From: Pectobacterium brasiliense
GTDB taxonomy: Bacteria > Pseudomonadota > Gammaproteobacteria > Enterobacterales > Enterobacteriaceae
Direction: 5' to 3'
Assembly: GCF_016950255.1 (NCBI RefSeq)
Contig: NZ_JACGFN010000001.1
Location: 496,001 to 560,000, forward strand
DNA: 64,000 nucleotides
Position numbers and translations under genes: made by a program. The notes beneath the pieces were generated by a model. That model had not been told where the DNA came from. It did no database searches and was given only the letters and a program-made list of their open reading frames with translations. Shown one piece after another: positions 7,862-17,876 of this stretch (position 1 is the first letter of the stretch; every line of letters begins with the position of its first letter).

Positions 7862-7913
7862 GATGATGTGAAGGGAAATAGCGTGGCGAGGTTGCATGAA
7901 GGCGCTAATCAGC

Positions 7914-7939
7914 AGGGCGGAGCAGAGATTGTCCGCCCT
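7914..7939. terminator. Hairpin between MFS and hemerythrin genes
   Basis: AGGGCGGA and TCCGCCCT form a perfect 8-bp stem with a 10-nt loop, 24 bp after the stop of the hemerythrin gene. No run of T follows in the hemerythrin direction, so termination would be weak or Rho-assisted. Confidence 0.5.
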
Positions 7940-7962
7940 TTAGTCAAACGTGCTTAATCCAC

Positions 7963-8373
7963 TCAGACTGTTTCAATACGGGGATAAAAATCGTGATTCT
8001 CCCGCTGCATACGTTCATAGACCTTACGCAACACGTTATTGGCATCAGCCCGGAAATCCCTATCGTGCCCCATCAGTTGTGAAGCCGTATTCCAGCGACG
8101 GGAAAACGCATCGTAATCTGCGGCAATGGTTTGCATTTCATTCTGATAATGCTGACTCATCTTCGTTAACTGCTCGTCACCGCTGCGCTGAAGCGAAGGG
8201 TAAAGCACGCGATCTTCCGCAGAAAGGTGCAGTTTGATAGTTGAACTCATGGCAACAATGGCGCGGGCGATGTCAGTGGCGTTCTCCGTCACGCCTTCTC
8301 GTGATAGCCGACGCAGGGTATCAATGCTTTCGAGTATTTCGTTGTGCTGGTGTTTGAATTTATCAATGTTCAT
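7963..8373 (-). CDS. Hemerythrin-like (HHE) di-iron protein, probably nitric-oxide responsive
   Basis: 136 residues forming one four-helix hemerythrin domain. Candidate iron ligands: His8/His10, the HxxxE pair His49-Glu53 (KLHLSAEDRVLYP), His75-Glu79, and His127 in ENHDFYP. The domain binds a di-iron centre used for O2 or NO sensing, storage or iron-sulfur repair. It lacks the extra N-terminal ScdA domain of YtfE, so it is a minimal version. An NsrR-type operator (8411-8431) lies 38 bp upstream, which supports a nitrosative-stress role. The gene is alone on its strand between an exporter and yeaH. Function beyond iron binding is inference. Confidence 0.85.
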   Translation of the reverse strand: MNIDKFKHQHNEILESIDTLRRLSREGVTENATDIARAIVAMSSTIKLHLSAEDRVLYPSLQRSGDEQLTKMSQHYQNEMQTIAADYDAFSRRWNTASQLMGHDRDFRADANNVLRKVYERMQRENHDFYPRIETV

Positions 8374-8410
8374 AAGCGATTCTCTGTGCAGGTATAATGC
8401 TATTTATAAT

Positions 8411-8431
8411 ACATGTATTTTAAATGCATGT
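8411..8431. promoter_or_regulatory. NsrR-type operator (nitric oxide repressor)
   Basis: ACATGTATTT-T-AAATGCATGT is an inverted repeat with one mismatch and fits the 10/11-1-10/11 NsrR consensus (ATGYATTT-N-AAATRCAT). It sits 38 bp upstream of the hemerythrin gene, where it would cover the promoter. NsrR loses DNA binding when its iron-sulfur cluster meets NO, so the gene should be induced by NO. Confidence 0.75.
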
Positions 8432-8512
8432 TTATAGAAAAATGCCCGGAAAGAGGAAATCAGCCAGCTAACGATTAATCATTAACAGGTAACTGGCTGA
8501 TTGAGAGGTGGG

Positions 8513-9787
8513 TCAATGCCCTACAGTTTGTTTACGGAAGAGTTCACGGAAGACAGGGTAGATGTCATCCTGATCGCGGATATGCTGCATGGCGAAATTG
8601 TCGAACGTATCGCGCAGCGTTTCATATTCGCGCCAGAGCGTCTGGTGTGAACGCCGGGTGATTTCAATATAGCTATAGTACCGCACCATCGGCAGAAGCT
8701 GATTCGCCAGAATCTGGTGACACAGTGGTGAGTCATCAGCCCAGTTATCGCCATCCGATGCCTGTGCTGCGTAGATATTCCACTGTGACGGATCGTAACG
8801 CTCGCGAACCACTTCCTCCATCAGCTTTAACGCACTGGAGACAATGGTGCCGCCGGTTTCCTGAGAGTAGAAAAACTCCTGTTCATCCACCTCTTTGGCC
8901 TGCGTATGGTGGCGAATGTAGACGACGTCGACGTTTTTATAATTTCGGCTTAGGAACAGATACAGCAGAATATAAAAGCGCTTCGCCATGTCTTTCGTCG
9001 CCTGATCCATCGAACCGGACACGTCCATCAAACAGAACATCACCGCCTGGCTAGACGGCTCGGCCCGACGCTCGTAGTTTCTGTAGCGCAGGTCAAACGT
9101 ATCGATAAACGGCACGCGGGCGATTTTCTGGCGCAGCTCGTTAATTTCCTGCCGCAGCCGTTCCTCTTCCAGCAATTGTGCAGGTTCGGTATGCGCAAGC
9201 TGTTCCAGCGTCTCTTCCAGCTCATGCAGCGTACGCCGTTTACCCGCTGTCATCGCCATACGGCGTGCCAGCGAGTTTTGCAGCGAACGTACCACGCTAA
9301 TATTGGCAGGAACGCCGTTAGCGGTGTACCCGGCGCGGTGCGTTTTGTACTCGGTCATCTGCCGATGCTGGGTCTTCTTCAGATTCGGCAGCGCCAGATC
9401 TTCAAACAGCAGGTCCAGATATTCGTCTTTGGAGATCTGAAAGACAAATTCATCTTCGCCTTCGCCATCTTTACTGGCATCCCCCTGACCGGAACCACCG
9501 CCGCCACCTCCTTGTGGCCGCTCAATTTTGTCGTTCTGTACAAAGTGATCGTTACCCGGGTGGACGCGGTGGCGGCGTCCTCCACGGCCTTGATGGAACA
9601 TCGGTTCGTTGATGTCTGCATTGGGGATCGAGACTGACTCCCCGCTTTCGATGTCGGTCACCGAACGCTTATTAATGGCCTCGGAAATCGACTGTTTTAT
9701 TTGCGACTTATAGCGGCGCAGAAAGCGTTGGCGGTTCACCGTGCTTTTGTTTTTGCCGTTCAGTCGTCGGTCAATAAAATAGGCCAT
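8513..9787 (-). CDS. yeaH: YeaH, UPF0229 / VWA-domain protein, partner of the YeaG kinase
   Basis: 424 residues from the start [14 protein letters not shown], which matches the E. coli YeaH N-terminus and has GGGGGAAAC just upstream; the longer frame to 9814 is not supported. The C-terminal half holds a von Willebrand A-like domain with the MIDAS motif MDVSGSMD. The middle is low-complexity (Gly/Asp/Glu rich near residue 90-110). yeaG lies 36 bp upstream on the same strand, and the pair is co-transcribed in enterobacteria as stress and nitrogen-starvation genes. The molecular function is unknown; a scaffold for the YeaG kinase is the common proposal. Confidence 0.93.
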   Translation of the reverse strand: MAYFIDRRLNGKNKSTVNRQRFLRRYKSQIKQSISEAINKRSVTDIESGESVSIPNADINEPMFHQGRGGRRHRVHPGNDHFVQNDKIERPQGGGGGGSGQGDASKDGEGEDEFVFQISKDEYLDLLFEDLALPNLKKTQHRQMTEYKTHRAGYTANGVPANISVVRSLQNSLARRMAMTAGKRRTLHELEETLEQLAHTEPAQLLEEERLRQEINELRQKIARVPFIDTFDLRYRNYERRAEPSSQAVMFCLMDVSGSMDQATKDMAKRFYILLYLFLSRNYKNVDVVYIRHHTQAKEVDEQEFFYSQETGGTIVSSALKLMEEVVRERYDPSQWNIYAAQASDGDNWADDSPLCHQILANQLLPMVRYYSYIEITRRSHQTLWREYETLRDTFDNFAMQHIRDQDDIYPVFRELFRKQTVGH

Positions 9788-9823
9788 GTTTCCCCCAAAC
9801 GCTGTTGCCAGCATCGTGCGTCA

Positions 9824-11758
9824 TTATGATGATTTCCTCACCCGCAGATACCATTCGCACAGCAAACGAACCTGTTTCCGGGTGTAGCCTTTCTCCATCA
9901 TGCGATCGACGAAGTCATCATGTTTTTTCTGTTCATCCGTTGAGGTTTTGGTATTAAACGAAATCACAGGCAACAGCTCTTCCGTATTGGAGAACATCTT
10001 CTTTTCAATGACCGTACGCAGCTTCTCGTAACTGGTCCAGTTTGGATTCCGGCCGCTATTGTTGGCACGGGCGCGCAGGACAAAGTTGACGATCTCGTTA
10101 CGGAAGTCTTTAGGGTTGCTGATACCCGCAGGCTTCTCGATCTTTTCCAGCTCGGCGTTTAACGATTCGCGGTCAAACAGCTGGCCAGTATCTGGGTCAC
10201 GGTACTCCTGATCCTGAATCCAGAAATCCGCATAGGTAACATAACGGTCAAAAATGTTCTGGCCGTATTCGGAATAGGATTCCAGATAGGCGGTCTGGAT
10301 CTCTTTACCGATAAATTCGGCGTATTTCGGCGTCAGATAGCCTTTCAGGTGCTCTAAATACTTCTCTGCCAGCTCCTGCGGGAACTGTTCGCGCTCGATC
10401 TGCTGCTCCAGCACGTAGAACAGGTGTACTGGGTTGGCCGCGACTTCGCTGTGATCGAAGTTAAAGACGCGCGACAGAATCTTGAACGCGAAGCGGGTCG
10501 ACAGACCGTTCATTCCTTCATCTACGCCTGCATAGTCGCGATACTCCTGATAGGACTTCGCCTTCGGATCGGTATCTTTCAGGCTTTCGCCGTCGTAAAC
10601 CCGCATCTTGGAGTAGATGCTGGAGTTTTCAGGGTCTTTCAGACGCGACAGAATGGAGAAACGGGCCAGCGTTTCCAGCGTGCCGGGCGCGCAAGGGGCA
10701 TGCGTCAGTTCGCTGTGATCCAGCAGCTTGTCGTAGATCTTGACCTCTTCAGACACGCGCAGGCAGTACGGCACCTTCACGATATACACGCGATCAAGAA
10801 ACGCTTCATTGTTCTTGTTGTTACGGAACTGTACCCACTCGGATTCATTGGAGTGCGCCAGAATAATTCCGTTGAACGGCAGGGCGGCAATGCCTTCCGT
10901 CCCGTTATAGTTGCCTTCTTGTGTCGCAGTCAGCAGCGGGTGAAGCACCTTGATTGGCGCTTTGAACATTTCGACGAATTCCATAATGCCCTGGTTCGCC
11001 CGGCACAATGCGCCGGAGTAGCCGTAGGCATCGGGATCGTTCTGAGCATAGTGCTCCAGCTTGCGGATATCGACTTTACCGACCAACGCTGAAATGTCCT
11101 GATTGTTCTCATCACCCGGCTCGGTTTTCGCGATCCCGATTTGCGCCAGAATCGATGGCCACACTTTGACGACTTTGAACTTGGTAATGTCGCCGCCAAA
11201 TTCCTGAAGGCGCTTGGCAGCCCACGGTGACATGATGGTGCCGAGGTAGCGCCGTGGGATGGCATACTCTTTCTCAAGTATTGCGGCATCTTCCTGCGGG
11301 TTGAACAGGCAGAGAGGATGATCATTCACCGGGCTGCGTTCGCCGTTGGCGCTGAGGATGTAAATCGGTACGCGCTGCATTAGCGCCTTCAGGCGTTCGG
11401 CAAGAGACGATTTCCCGCCGCCGACTGGCCCCAACAGATACAGAATCTGTTTCTTCTCTTCTAATCCCTGCGCGGCATGTTTCAGGTAAGAGACGATCTG
11501 TTCGATGGCCTCTTCCATGCCGTAAAATTCTTCAAAAGCAGGGTAGCGAGCAATCACCCGGTTTGAGAATAGGCGCGACATTCGTGATTCTTGGGCGGTA
11601 TCCACCATTACAGGCTCACCGATAGCCGTTAACAATCGTTCAGCCGCGTTCGCATAAGCGTTGCGATCCTGCTGACAGATGGTAAGGAATTCCTGCAGAG
11701 TGAACTCTTCGTCCTTGGCAGCGTCGTAGCGCTGGCGGTAGTGATCAAATATGTTCAT
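9824..11758 (-). CDS. yeaG: PrkA-family serine protein kinase YeaG
   Basis: 644 residues, the family length. An AAA+ PrkA domain fills the N-terminal half with Walker A GPVGGGKSS near residue 110; the C-terminal part is the PrkA kinase-like region. YeaG is a cytosolic serine kinase (or AAA+ protease-like ATPase, as proposed for B. subtilis PrkA) linked to survival under nitrogen starvation and stationary phase. A sigma-54 promoter (11859-11874) sits about 100 bp upstream, in agreement with NtrC control of yeaGH in E. coli. It is the first gene of the yeaG-yeaH unit and is divergent from mipA. Confidence 0.95.
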   Translation of the reverse strand: MNIFDHYRQRYDAAKDEEFTLQEFLTICQQDRNAYANAAERLLTAIGEPVMVDTAQESRMSRLFSNRVIARYPAFEEFYGMEEAIEQIVSYLKHAAQGLEEKKQILYLLGPVGGGKSSLAERLKALMQRVPIYILSANGERSPVNDHPLCLFNPQEDAAILEKEYAIPRRYLGTIMSPWAAKRLQEFGGDITKFKVVKVWPSILAQIGIAKTEPGDENNQDISALVGKVDIRKLEHYAQNDPDAYGYSGALCRANQGIMEFVEMFKAPIKVLHPLLTATQEGNYNGTEGIAALPFNGIILAHSNESEWVQFRNNKNNEAFLDRVYIVKVPYCLRVSEEVKIYDKLLDHSELTHAPCAPGTLETLARFSILSRLKDPENSSIYSKMRVYDGESLKDTDPKAKSYQEYRDYAGVDEGMNGLSTRFAFKILSRVFNFDHSEVAANPVHLFYVLEQQIEREQFPQELAEKYLEHLKGYLTPKYAEFIGKEIQTAYLESYSEYGQNIFDRYVTYADFWIQDQEYRDPDTGQLFDRESLNAELEKIEKPAGISNPKDFRNEIVNFVLRARANNSGRNPNWTSYEKLRTVIEKKMFSNTEELLPVISFNTKTSTDEQKKHDDFVDRMMEKGYTRKQVRLLCEWYLRVRKSS

Positions 11759-11858
11759 AGCGATGCCCGTCCTTCGTCGATTAGCACAGATTAAGAGAGC
11801 GTGTGGAATATATGCCTATTAATGTATTGCCCTCCGAAAGAAGAAATCTCCTGAGTCC

Positions 11859-11874
11859 AGCAACCCTTATGCCA
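11859..11874 (-). promoter_or_regulatory. Sigma-54 (RpoN) promoter for yeaGH
   Basis: On the minus strand TGGCATAAGGGTTGCT has the invariant GG and GC exactly 10 bp apart and matches TGGCAYR-N4-TTGCW closely. The predicted transcript start is near 11848, leaving a leader of about 90 nt. In E. coli yeaGH is a known NtrC/RpoN target. No clear NtrC site was found upstream by eye. Confidence 0.8.
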
Positions 11875-12213
11875 ACTTGTCGCGTCAGGGCGTCGTGATT
11901 TTATTCATTCCTGCTGGTCAGGAAGACGTCACCTTCTGTATTAAAGCGTAGTTTGCATCCGTAAAATTTCCTCTAGTCCACAGACGTATTTTTAAGATAT
12001 TTCAAGGACTCACTTTCAGGAAAATCCGTGTAACATTATAGAGAATGGGCGTTGAGCCTTAAGGACACGGCCTATTACCGACGTTAGCGCACGTAAAACC
12101 TATCGAATATATAGGTTATTCGTTAATGTTATTTTTATATAACCTGAACGCGAACGTGTGTAATTGGCTTATCATGTTTCATGATATTTATCTGTGATAG
12201 GAAATAGAAAACT
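11875..12213. other. Spacer between yeaG promoter and mipA
   Basis: No gene seen. It would hold activator sites for the sigma-54 promoter and the mipA promoter. One inverted repeat is visible (AACCTAT at 12097-12103 and ATAGGTT at 12111-12117), 100 bp before mipA. Confidence 0.5.
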
Positions 12214-12963
12214 GTGAAAAAACCTCAACTATGTATGCTGGCCGCACTGGTTTCCGGTGCTGTGCTCCTGCCTTCAGCCTATGCCGCAGATGTCTCTCTG
12301 GGCCTTGGCGCTGCGGGTTCAACGTCCGTGTACCGTGGTGTTGATAATGACGTTTATCCGCTTCCTGTACTGAATTATGAAAGTGAAAATTTTTATTTCC
12401 GCGGGCTGGGTGGTGGATACTACCTGTGGAATGACGGCGCAAATCGTTTCTCTTTAACGGCGTACTACCTGCCTTTAGGGTTTAAGCCGGGAGATAGCGA
12501 CGATCTGCGTATGAAGCAGTTGGACAAACGCCGCGGTACGCTGATGGCGGGTGCGGCTTATCGTCATACTGCAGACTGGGGTGAAATTCGTACCGTGCTG
12601 GCAGGGGATACGCTGGATTACAGCAACGGTTTCGCGTGGGATACCGCTTATCTTTACCGTTTCTCAATGGGCGATCTGAGCATCACCCCAGGTATTGGTG
12701 CGACCTGGTTTAGTGAAAACATGAACCAGTATTACTACGGCGTGAGTGCGCAAGAATCTGCGCGTTCTGGCTTTAACCAATACAGCCCTGGTGATGGCTG
12801 GGCTCCGTATCTTGAACTGAGTGCAGGTTATCAGATTAACGAAAGCTGGAGCGCCTGGGCCGTGGGCCGTTACACGCGTCTGTCTGACGAAATGAAAGAC
12901 AGCCCGATTGTTGACAGTAACCACAGCATCCTAATGAGCGCAGGCGTCAGCTATCGCTTCTGA
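12214..12963 (+). CDS. mipA: MipA, MltA-interacting outer-membrane scaffold protein
   Basis: 249 residues, close to E. coli MipA (248). The start codon is GTG at 12214, preceded by AGGAA; no ATG fits. The first 24 residues are a clear Sec signal peptide ending AYA, with cleavage before ADVSL. The mature part is rich in alternating aromatic/hydrophobic strands and ends in aromatic Phe (SYRF), typical of an outer-membrane beta-barrel. MipA bridges the lytic transglycosylase MltA and PBP1B in murein synthesis. The neighbours yeaE (same strand) and yeaG (divergent) follow the E. coli order. Confidence 0.93.
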   Translation: MKKPQLCMLAALVSGAVLLPSAYAADVSLGLGAAGSTSVYRGVDNDVYPLPVLNYESENFYFRGLGGGYYLWNDGANRFSLTAYYLPLGFKPGDSDDLRMKQLDKRRGTLMAGAAYRHTADWGEIRTVLAGDTLDYSNGFAWDTAYLYRFSMGDLSITPGIGATWFSENMNQYYYGVSAQESARSGFNQYSPGDGWAPYLELSAGYQINESWSAWAVGRYTRLSDEMKDSPIVDSNHSILMSAGVSYRF

Positions 12964-12998
12964 TGCTTTTCGTGAGCATGGTGCATCTGCCGTACAAT

Positions 12999-13020
12999 AA
13001 TGGGGTGATATCACCCCATT
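12999..13020. terminator. 22-bp perfect palindrome after mipA, probable terminator or operator
   Basis: AATGGGGTGAT is followed immediately by its exact complement, so the element has no loop at all. It starts 36 bp after the mipA stop. No T run follows. A loopless perfect palindrome is as suitable for a DNA-binding dimer as for an RNA hairpin, and it is 79 bp ahead of yeaE. Confidence 0.5.
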
Positions 13021-13098
13021 TGCACATTTATGGTGCGCCAAACGCCATGTTAGGTTGACGGCAAACCCGTTACGTTGACGGCAGGCAAGGAGGAACGC

Positions 13099-13950
13099 GT
13101 GACAAAAGCGATTCGTTTTCCAGATGACACTCGCGTACCGGCGATCGGTCAGGGAACGTGGTACATGGGCGAAGATGCCCGAATGAAAGCGCAGGAAGTG
13201 ACGGCGCTGCAAACGGGTATTGACCTTGGACTAACGCTGATTGATACGGCCGAAATGTATGCGGAAGGCAGGGCGGAGGACGTCGTCGGTGAAGCGATAC
13301 GTGGCCGCCGCGATAGCGTTTATCTGGTGTCGAAAGTCTATCCGCACAATGCGGGAGGCGAAAAGGCGATACAGGCGTGTGAACGCAGTCTGAAGCGACT
13401 GCAAACCGAGCGCATTGACCTGTATCTGCTGCATTGGCGCGGTGGTATCCCGTTAGTGGATACACTTGCGGCGATGGAGCGATTACAGCAGGCGGGAAAA
13501 ATCGGCCAGTGGGGTGTCTCCAATCTCGATCTTGAGGATATGCAGGAGCTCTGGTCGCTAAACGGTGGACAGCGCTGCATGACCAATCAGGTGCTTTACC
13601 ATTTGGCGTCACGTGGTATTGAGTTTGATTTGTTACCGTGGTGTCAGCAACAGCAGCTTCCGGTAATGGCGTATTGTCCGCTGGCGCAGGCCGGACGCTT
13701 ACGTGATGGGTTATTCTCGCATCCGGTAGTGAACCGCATTGCACGCGAACATAGCATCACGCCTGCTCAACTGTTACTGGCGTGGGCAATTCGTCAACCG
13801 GGCGTGATCGCGATTCCTAAAGCCAGCTCTGTGAAACATGTTCAGGAAAATGCGAAAGCGCTGGACGTGGTGCTATCGAAGGAAGATATCTCACAGCTCG
13901 ATCAGGCCTTTCCACCGCCGACGCGTAAACAGCATCTGGATGTGGTGTAA
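13099..13950 (+). CDS. yeaE: Aldo/keto reductase YeaE (methylglyoxal-reductase type)
   Basis: 283 residues from a GTG with a consensus AAGGAGG five bases upstream; this agrees with E. coli YeaE (284). A longer TTG-started frame from 13075 is rejected. The (beta/alpha)8 AKR fold shows the catalytic Asp-Tyr region IDTAEMY, the Lys strand YLVSKVYP, and the His motif LLHWRG. The C-terminal NADPH-binding part includes AIPKASS. YeaE reduces methylglyoxal and related aldehydes. A 10-bp direct repeat GTTGACGGCA lies just upstream (13054 and 13074). Confidence 0.93.
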   Translation: MTKAIRFPDDTRVPAIGQGTWYMGEDARMKAQEVTALQTGIDLGLTLIDTAEMYAEGRAEDVVGEAIRGRRDSVYLVSKVYPHNAGGEKAIQACERSLKRLQTERIDLYLLHWRGGIPLVDTLAAMERLQQAGKIGQWGVSNLDLEDMQELWSLNGGQRCMTNQVLYHLASRGIEFDLLPWCQQQQLPVMAYCPLAQAGRLRDGLFSHPVVNRIAREHSITPAQLLLAWAIRQPGVIAIPKASSVKHVQENAKALDVVLSKEDISQLDQAFPPPTRKQHLDVV

Positions 13951-14012
13951 CGGAAGCGAAAGGATTTACAGAAGAGGGTGTATGGCTAGGCCGCCATACA
14001 CCTATCGCGTGA

Positions 14013-14882
14013 TTATTTCTTGATGCGGATAACCGTTGCCAGACGCGCTGGTGCGTTGGCGGATGCGACAAACGGTTGATTAATGCGCGCAGTTTCCACA
14101 CATACGAACGTTTTATATCCCTCATCGGTCATATCACTAATCGTACGAGAGAGCTCAGCACCGGGGTTCCATGACACGACATCGCTATGGTGCGTATGGT
14201 GCACTTCGATAGCACGTTTCAGCACTGCGTCATGTACCACACTGGTGTCCTGCGGCTGGGTATAAATGCGGTCTGTACGCTCGGTAAAGACCAGATCGCC
14301 TTGCTGCGTTGCCAGCTTGCCCTGATCCACCTTATCAATGAAAGACTCGCCCAGGCCAGCAATGCGGATATTGCTGATATCGCCGATATTGAAATAGGTG
14401 TGCAGCGCGCTGGTAATGCTGTAATCGCCATGCGCTTCCAACTCAATGCCACATTCCTTGCCCAGCTTGAAGCGGGCGATGAGCGTGAACGCATGCGGCC
14501 AGCTCTTGCGCGTTTCTTCATTGTCCCGCAGCGTGAACGTGAGCTGTACGCCGTGTTCATCTTCGCTGTGGGCGGTAAATTCCCACGGCAGCAGACGGGC
14601 AAAACCGTGATTAGGATCGGCGAAAGGGCCAAACCAAGGGAAACAGATCGGGACACCGCCACGAATAGCAACGTGATGAGTAAAAGGCGTATTGTCGCTC
14701 AGCCAGAGCACCGGCTCTTCGTTTGTTGGCTGCCAACTGAGCAGATGCGCACCTTGTAATGCGACTGCTGCGCGAACTTCAGGGTGATCAACGACGATGA
14801 TAGGTAATTGGTCCAACTGACGCTGGGTGAGGGTGGCGCTAATTTGCTTCGTGACGGGGAGTGAGAACATTGTGTTATGCAT
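14013..14882 (-). CDS. yeaD: D-hexose-6-phosphate mutarotase YeaD
   Basis: 289 residues from the ATG at 14882, which has AAGG seven bases upstream; family members are about 290 aa, so the longer frame to 14972 (which would run through the gapA terminator) is rejected. Conserved galactose-mutarotase-fold motifs are seen: LQGAHLLSW, RGGVPICFPWFGP, TSALHTYFNIGD (active-site His) and a late CVETA with the catalytic Glu. It interconverts anomers of glucose-6-phosphate. It lies downstream of gapA on the same strand but behind a strong terminator. Confidence 0.93.
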   Translation of the reverse strand: MHNTMFSLPVTKQISATLTQRQLDQLPIIVVDHPEVRAAVALQGAHLLSWQPTNEEPVLWLSDNTPFTHHVAIRGGVPICFPWFGPFADPNHGFARLLPWEFTAHSEDEHGVQLTFTLRDNEETRKSWPHAFTLIARFKLGKECGIELEAHGDYSITSALHTYFNIGDISNIRIAGLGESFIDKVDQGKLATQQGDLVFTERTDRIYTQPQDTSVVHDAVLKRAIEVHHTHHSDVVSWNPGAELSRTISDMTDEGYKTFVCVETARINQPFVASANAPARLATVIRIKK

Positions 14883-14938
14883 GATAGTGCCTTTTTTTGA
14901 TTGTTTTTCGTGGTAAAAAGAAATCTGCAATAAACAAT

Positions 14939-14969
14939 AAAAAAGGGCGACATCACGTCGCCCTTTTTT
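14939..14969. terminator. Bidirectional-looking terminator after gapA
   Basis: Stem GGGCGAC / GTCGCCC with a 5-nt loop, flanked by A6 and T6 so that pairing can extend and a U run follows on both strands. It ends gapA transcription 20 bp past its stop and separates yeaD. Confidence 0.9.
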
Positions 14970-14989
14970 CACAGAATCATCGCTGACGC

Positions 14990-16329
<1,340 letters not shown>

Positions 16330-16749
16330 ATGACTAACGACTCTGCTTCGCGTACCCCATCCGACAATACTGAATTGACAGAGATGCAGCGCTATGTCAC
16401 CCAGCAACGCGGTACGGAACCTGCGTTTTCAGGCAAATTGCTGCATAACAAGCGCACTGGCGCTTATCACTGTCTGTGCTGCCAGGCTCCGCTGTTTTAT
16501 TCCGACAGCAAATACGACTCCGGCTGTGGCTGGCCGAGCTTCGATCAACCGGTCTCCTCAGAGGCGATTCGCTATCTGGAAGATGATTCACACAATATGC
16601 GCCGTATCGAGATCCGCTGTGGGCAGTGTGATGCGCACTTGGGGCACGTGTTCCCTGATGGCCCGAAAACCACGGGCGAACGTTACTGCGTGAATTCTGC
16701 TTCACTGAGTTTCATCGACGACGTTGATGGCGAACGCGTTGACGGGTAA
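16330..16749 (+). CDS. msrB: Peptide-methionine (R)-S-oxide reductase
   Basis: 139 residues from ATG 16330, in line with 137 in E. coli; the longer frame from 16267 is rejected. Two Zn-binding CxxC pairs (Cys48/Cys51 and Cys97/Cys100), the GCGWPSF motif near 65-71 and catalytic Cys120 in RYCVNSAS are all present. MsrB reduces methionine-R-sulfoxide in proteins, with thioredoxin as donor. Divergent from gapA and followed by yeaC, as in E. coli. Confidence 0.96.
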   Translation: MTNDSASRTPSDNTELTEMQRYVTQQRGTEPAFSGKLLHNKRTGAYHCLCCQAPLFYSDSKYDSGCGWPSFDQPVSSEAIRYLEDDSHNMRRIEIRCGQCDAHLGHVFPDGPKTTGERYCVNSASLSFIDDVDGERVDG

Positions 16750-16880
16750 TCTGTTTGCGATAGGTGCGACGGCGATAAGCTAGATGATAGCTTGCTTTAA
16801 ACGATTCAGCTACTAAAAACGCTGTTAGCACAGGAACCCAGTAAGAATAAATCTGACCTTTCTCGGAGCAGAAACCGGAT

Positions 16881-17159
16881 ATGGAACTCAATGATCTGAT
16901 CGACGCCATGACGCCAGAAATTTACCAACGGCTAGTCACGGCGGTGGAGTTGGGCAAATGGCCAGACGGTGTCGCGTTGACGGCTGAACAGAAAGAAAAC
17001 TGCCTGCAAATGGTGATGATGTGGCAGGCTCGCCATAACGAACAGGCTGAGCACATGACGATTGGCACTGATGGCGAAATCGTGATGAAGAGCAAGCAGG
17101 AGCTGAAGCGTGAGTTTAACATCGCTGACGCTATTATTACGCTAAAACCCGATGCGTGA
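16881..17159 (+). CDS. yeaC: YeaC, DUF1315 family protein
   Basis: 92 residues; E. coli YeaC is about 90. The motif YQRLVTAVELGKWPDGVALT and the C-terminal SKQELKREF are typical of DUF1315. A small cytosolic, mostly helical protein of unknown function that follows msrB in many gammaproteobacteria. Ribosome site is weak (CGGAG region overlapped by distance). Confidence 0.9.
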   Translation: MELNDLIDAMTPEIYQRLVTAVELGKWPDGVALTAEQKENCLQMVMMWQARHNEQAEHMTIGTDGEIVMKSKQELKREFNIADAIITLKPDA

Positions 17160-17210
17160 AATGTAAGCAGGCAGCCGCAACGGCTGCCGCTATTTCGGTT
17201 GTCAATAGCG

Positions 17211-17858
17211 CTAGTGAGCGGCTGACAATGTAGTAAGAAACTGCGTCATATCTGTCAGTATCGCCCCACGCTGTGCCATTTCCCGTAACGCCGATTCGCT
17301 GTCATCAGGCGAAAGATTCACGCCACGACAGCCATCCACCAAGACTTCGGTGTGATAGCCCAGCGCAATCGCATCCAGCACGCTGAACTTGACGCAATAA
17401 TCGGTCGCCAACCCCAGAATAATCAAATGGGTAATGTGATTGGCGTGTAGCCACGCATCCAATTCGGTTTTCACCCGATGTCCGTTATCGAAAAAAGCGC
17501 TATAGCTATCGATCTCCGGCTGAGTCCCTTTTTGCACTACCCACTGAATAGCTGACTGATGCAGTGCTGGATGAAAATCAGCGCCCGCGGTTCCCTGCAC
17601 GCAGTGAACGGGCCACCAGATCTGCGGCCATCCGTTTAACTCACCGAGTTCTCCGACTTTGGTATTCGCATTAACAGCAAAACTGCCGTGATTAGCGGGA
17701 TGCCAATCCTGACTGGCAATCACTTGAACGCCAGCGGCTACGCAGGCTTCAATAGCGCGGTTAGCCACCTCAATGACGCGGTCGCCTTCGTTAACAGCCA
17801 ATGCACCGTCGGGACAAAAATCATTTTGCAGATCAACTAATAGCAATGCTTTCTTCAT
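17211..17858 (-). CDS. pncA: Nicotinamidase (nicotinamide deamidase)
   Basis: 215 residues of the isochorismatase-like fold. Catalytic triad Asp9 (VDLQNDF), Lys110 (QKGTQPE) and Cys155 (TDYCVKFS); metal ligands Asp51 and His53 (DWH) with His85. It turns nicotinamide into nicotinate and ammonia for NAD recycling. CGGAG lies five bases before the ATG. It starts 18 bp after ansA, and the two are likely co-transcribed, as in E. coli. Confidence 0.96.
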   Translation of the reverse strand: MKKALLLVDLQNDFCPDGALAVNEGDRVIEVANRAIEACVAAGVQVIASQDWHPANHGSFAVNANTKVGELGELNGWPQIWWPVHCVQGTAGADFHPALHQSAIQWVVQKGTQPEIDSYSAFFDNGHRVKTELDAWLHANHITHLIILGLATDYCVKFSVLDAIALGYHTEVLVDGCRGVNLSPDDSESALREMAQRGAILTDMTQFLTTLSAAH

Positions 17859-17876
17859 GACGACTCCGTGATTAAC

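Noticed and set aside
9379-9637. Plus- and minus-strand frames inside yeaH
   Set aside because: They are shadows of the low-complexity Gly/Asp region of yeaH and have no ribosome sites.
10424-11092. 222-codon frame on the plus strand opposite yeaG
   Set aside because: Antisense to a strongly conserved gene; sequence shows no known motif and no ribosome site. High-GC third codon positions of yeaG explain the open frame.
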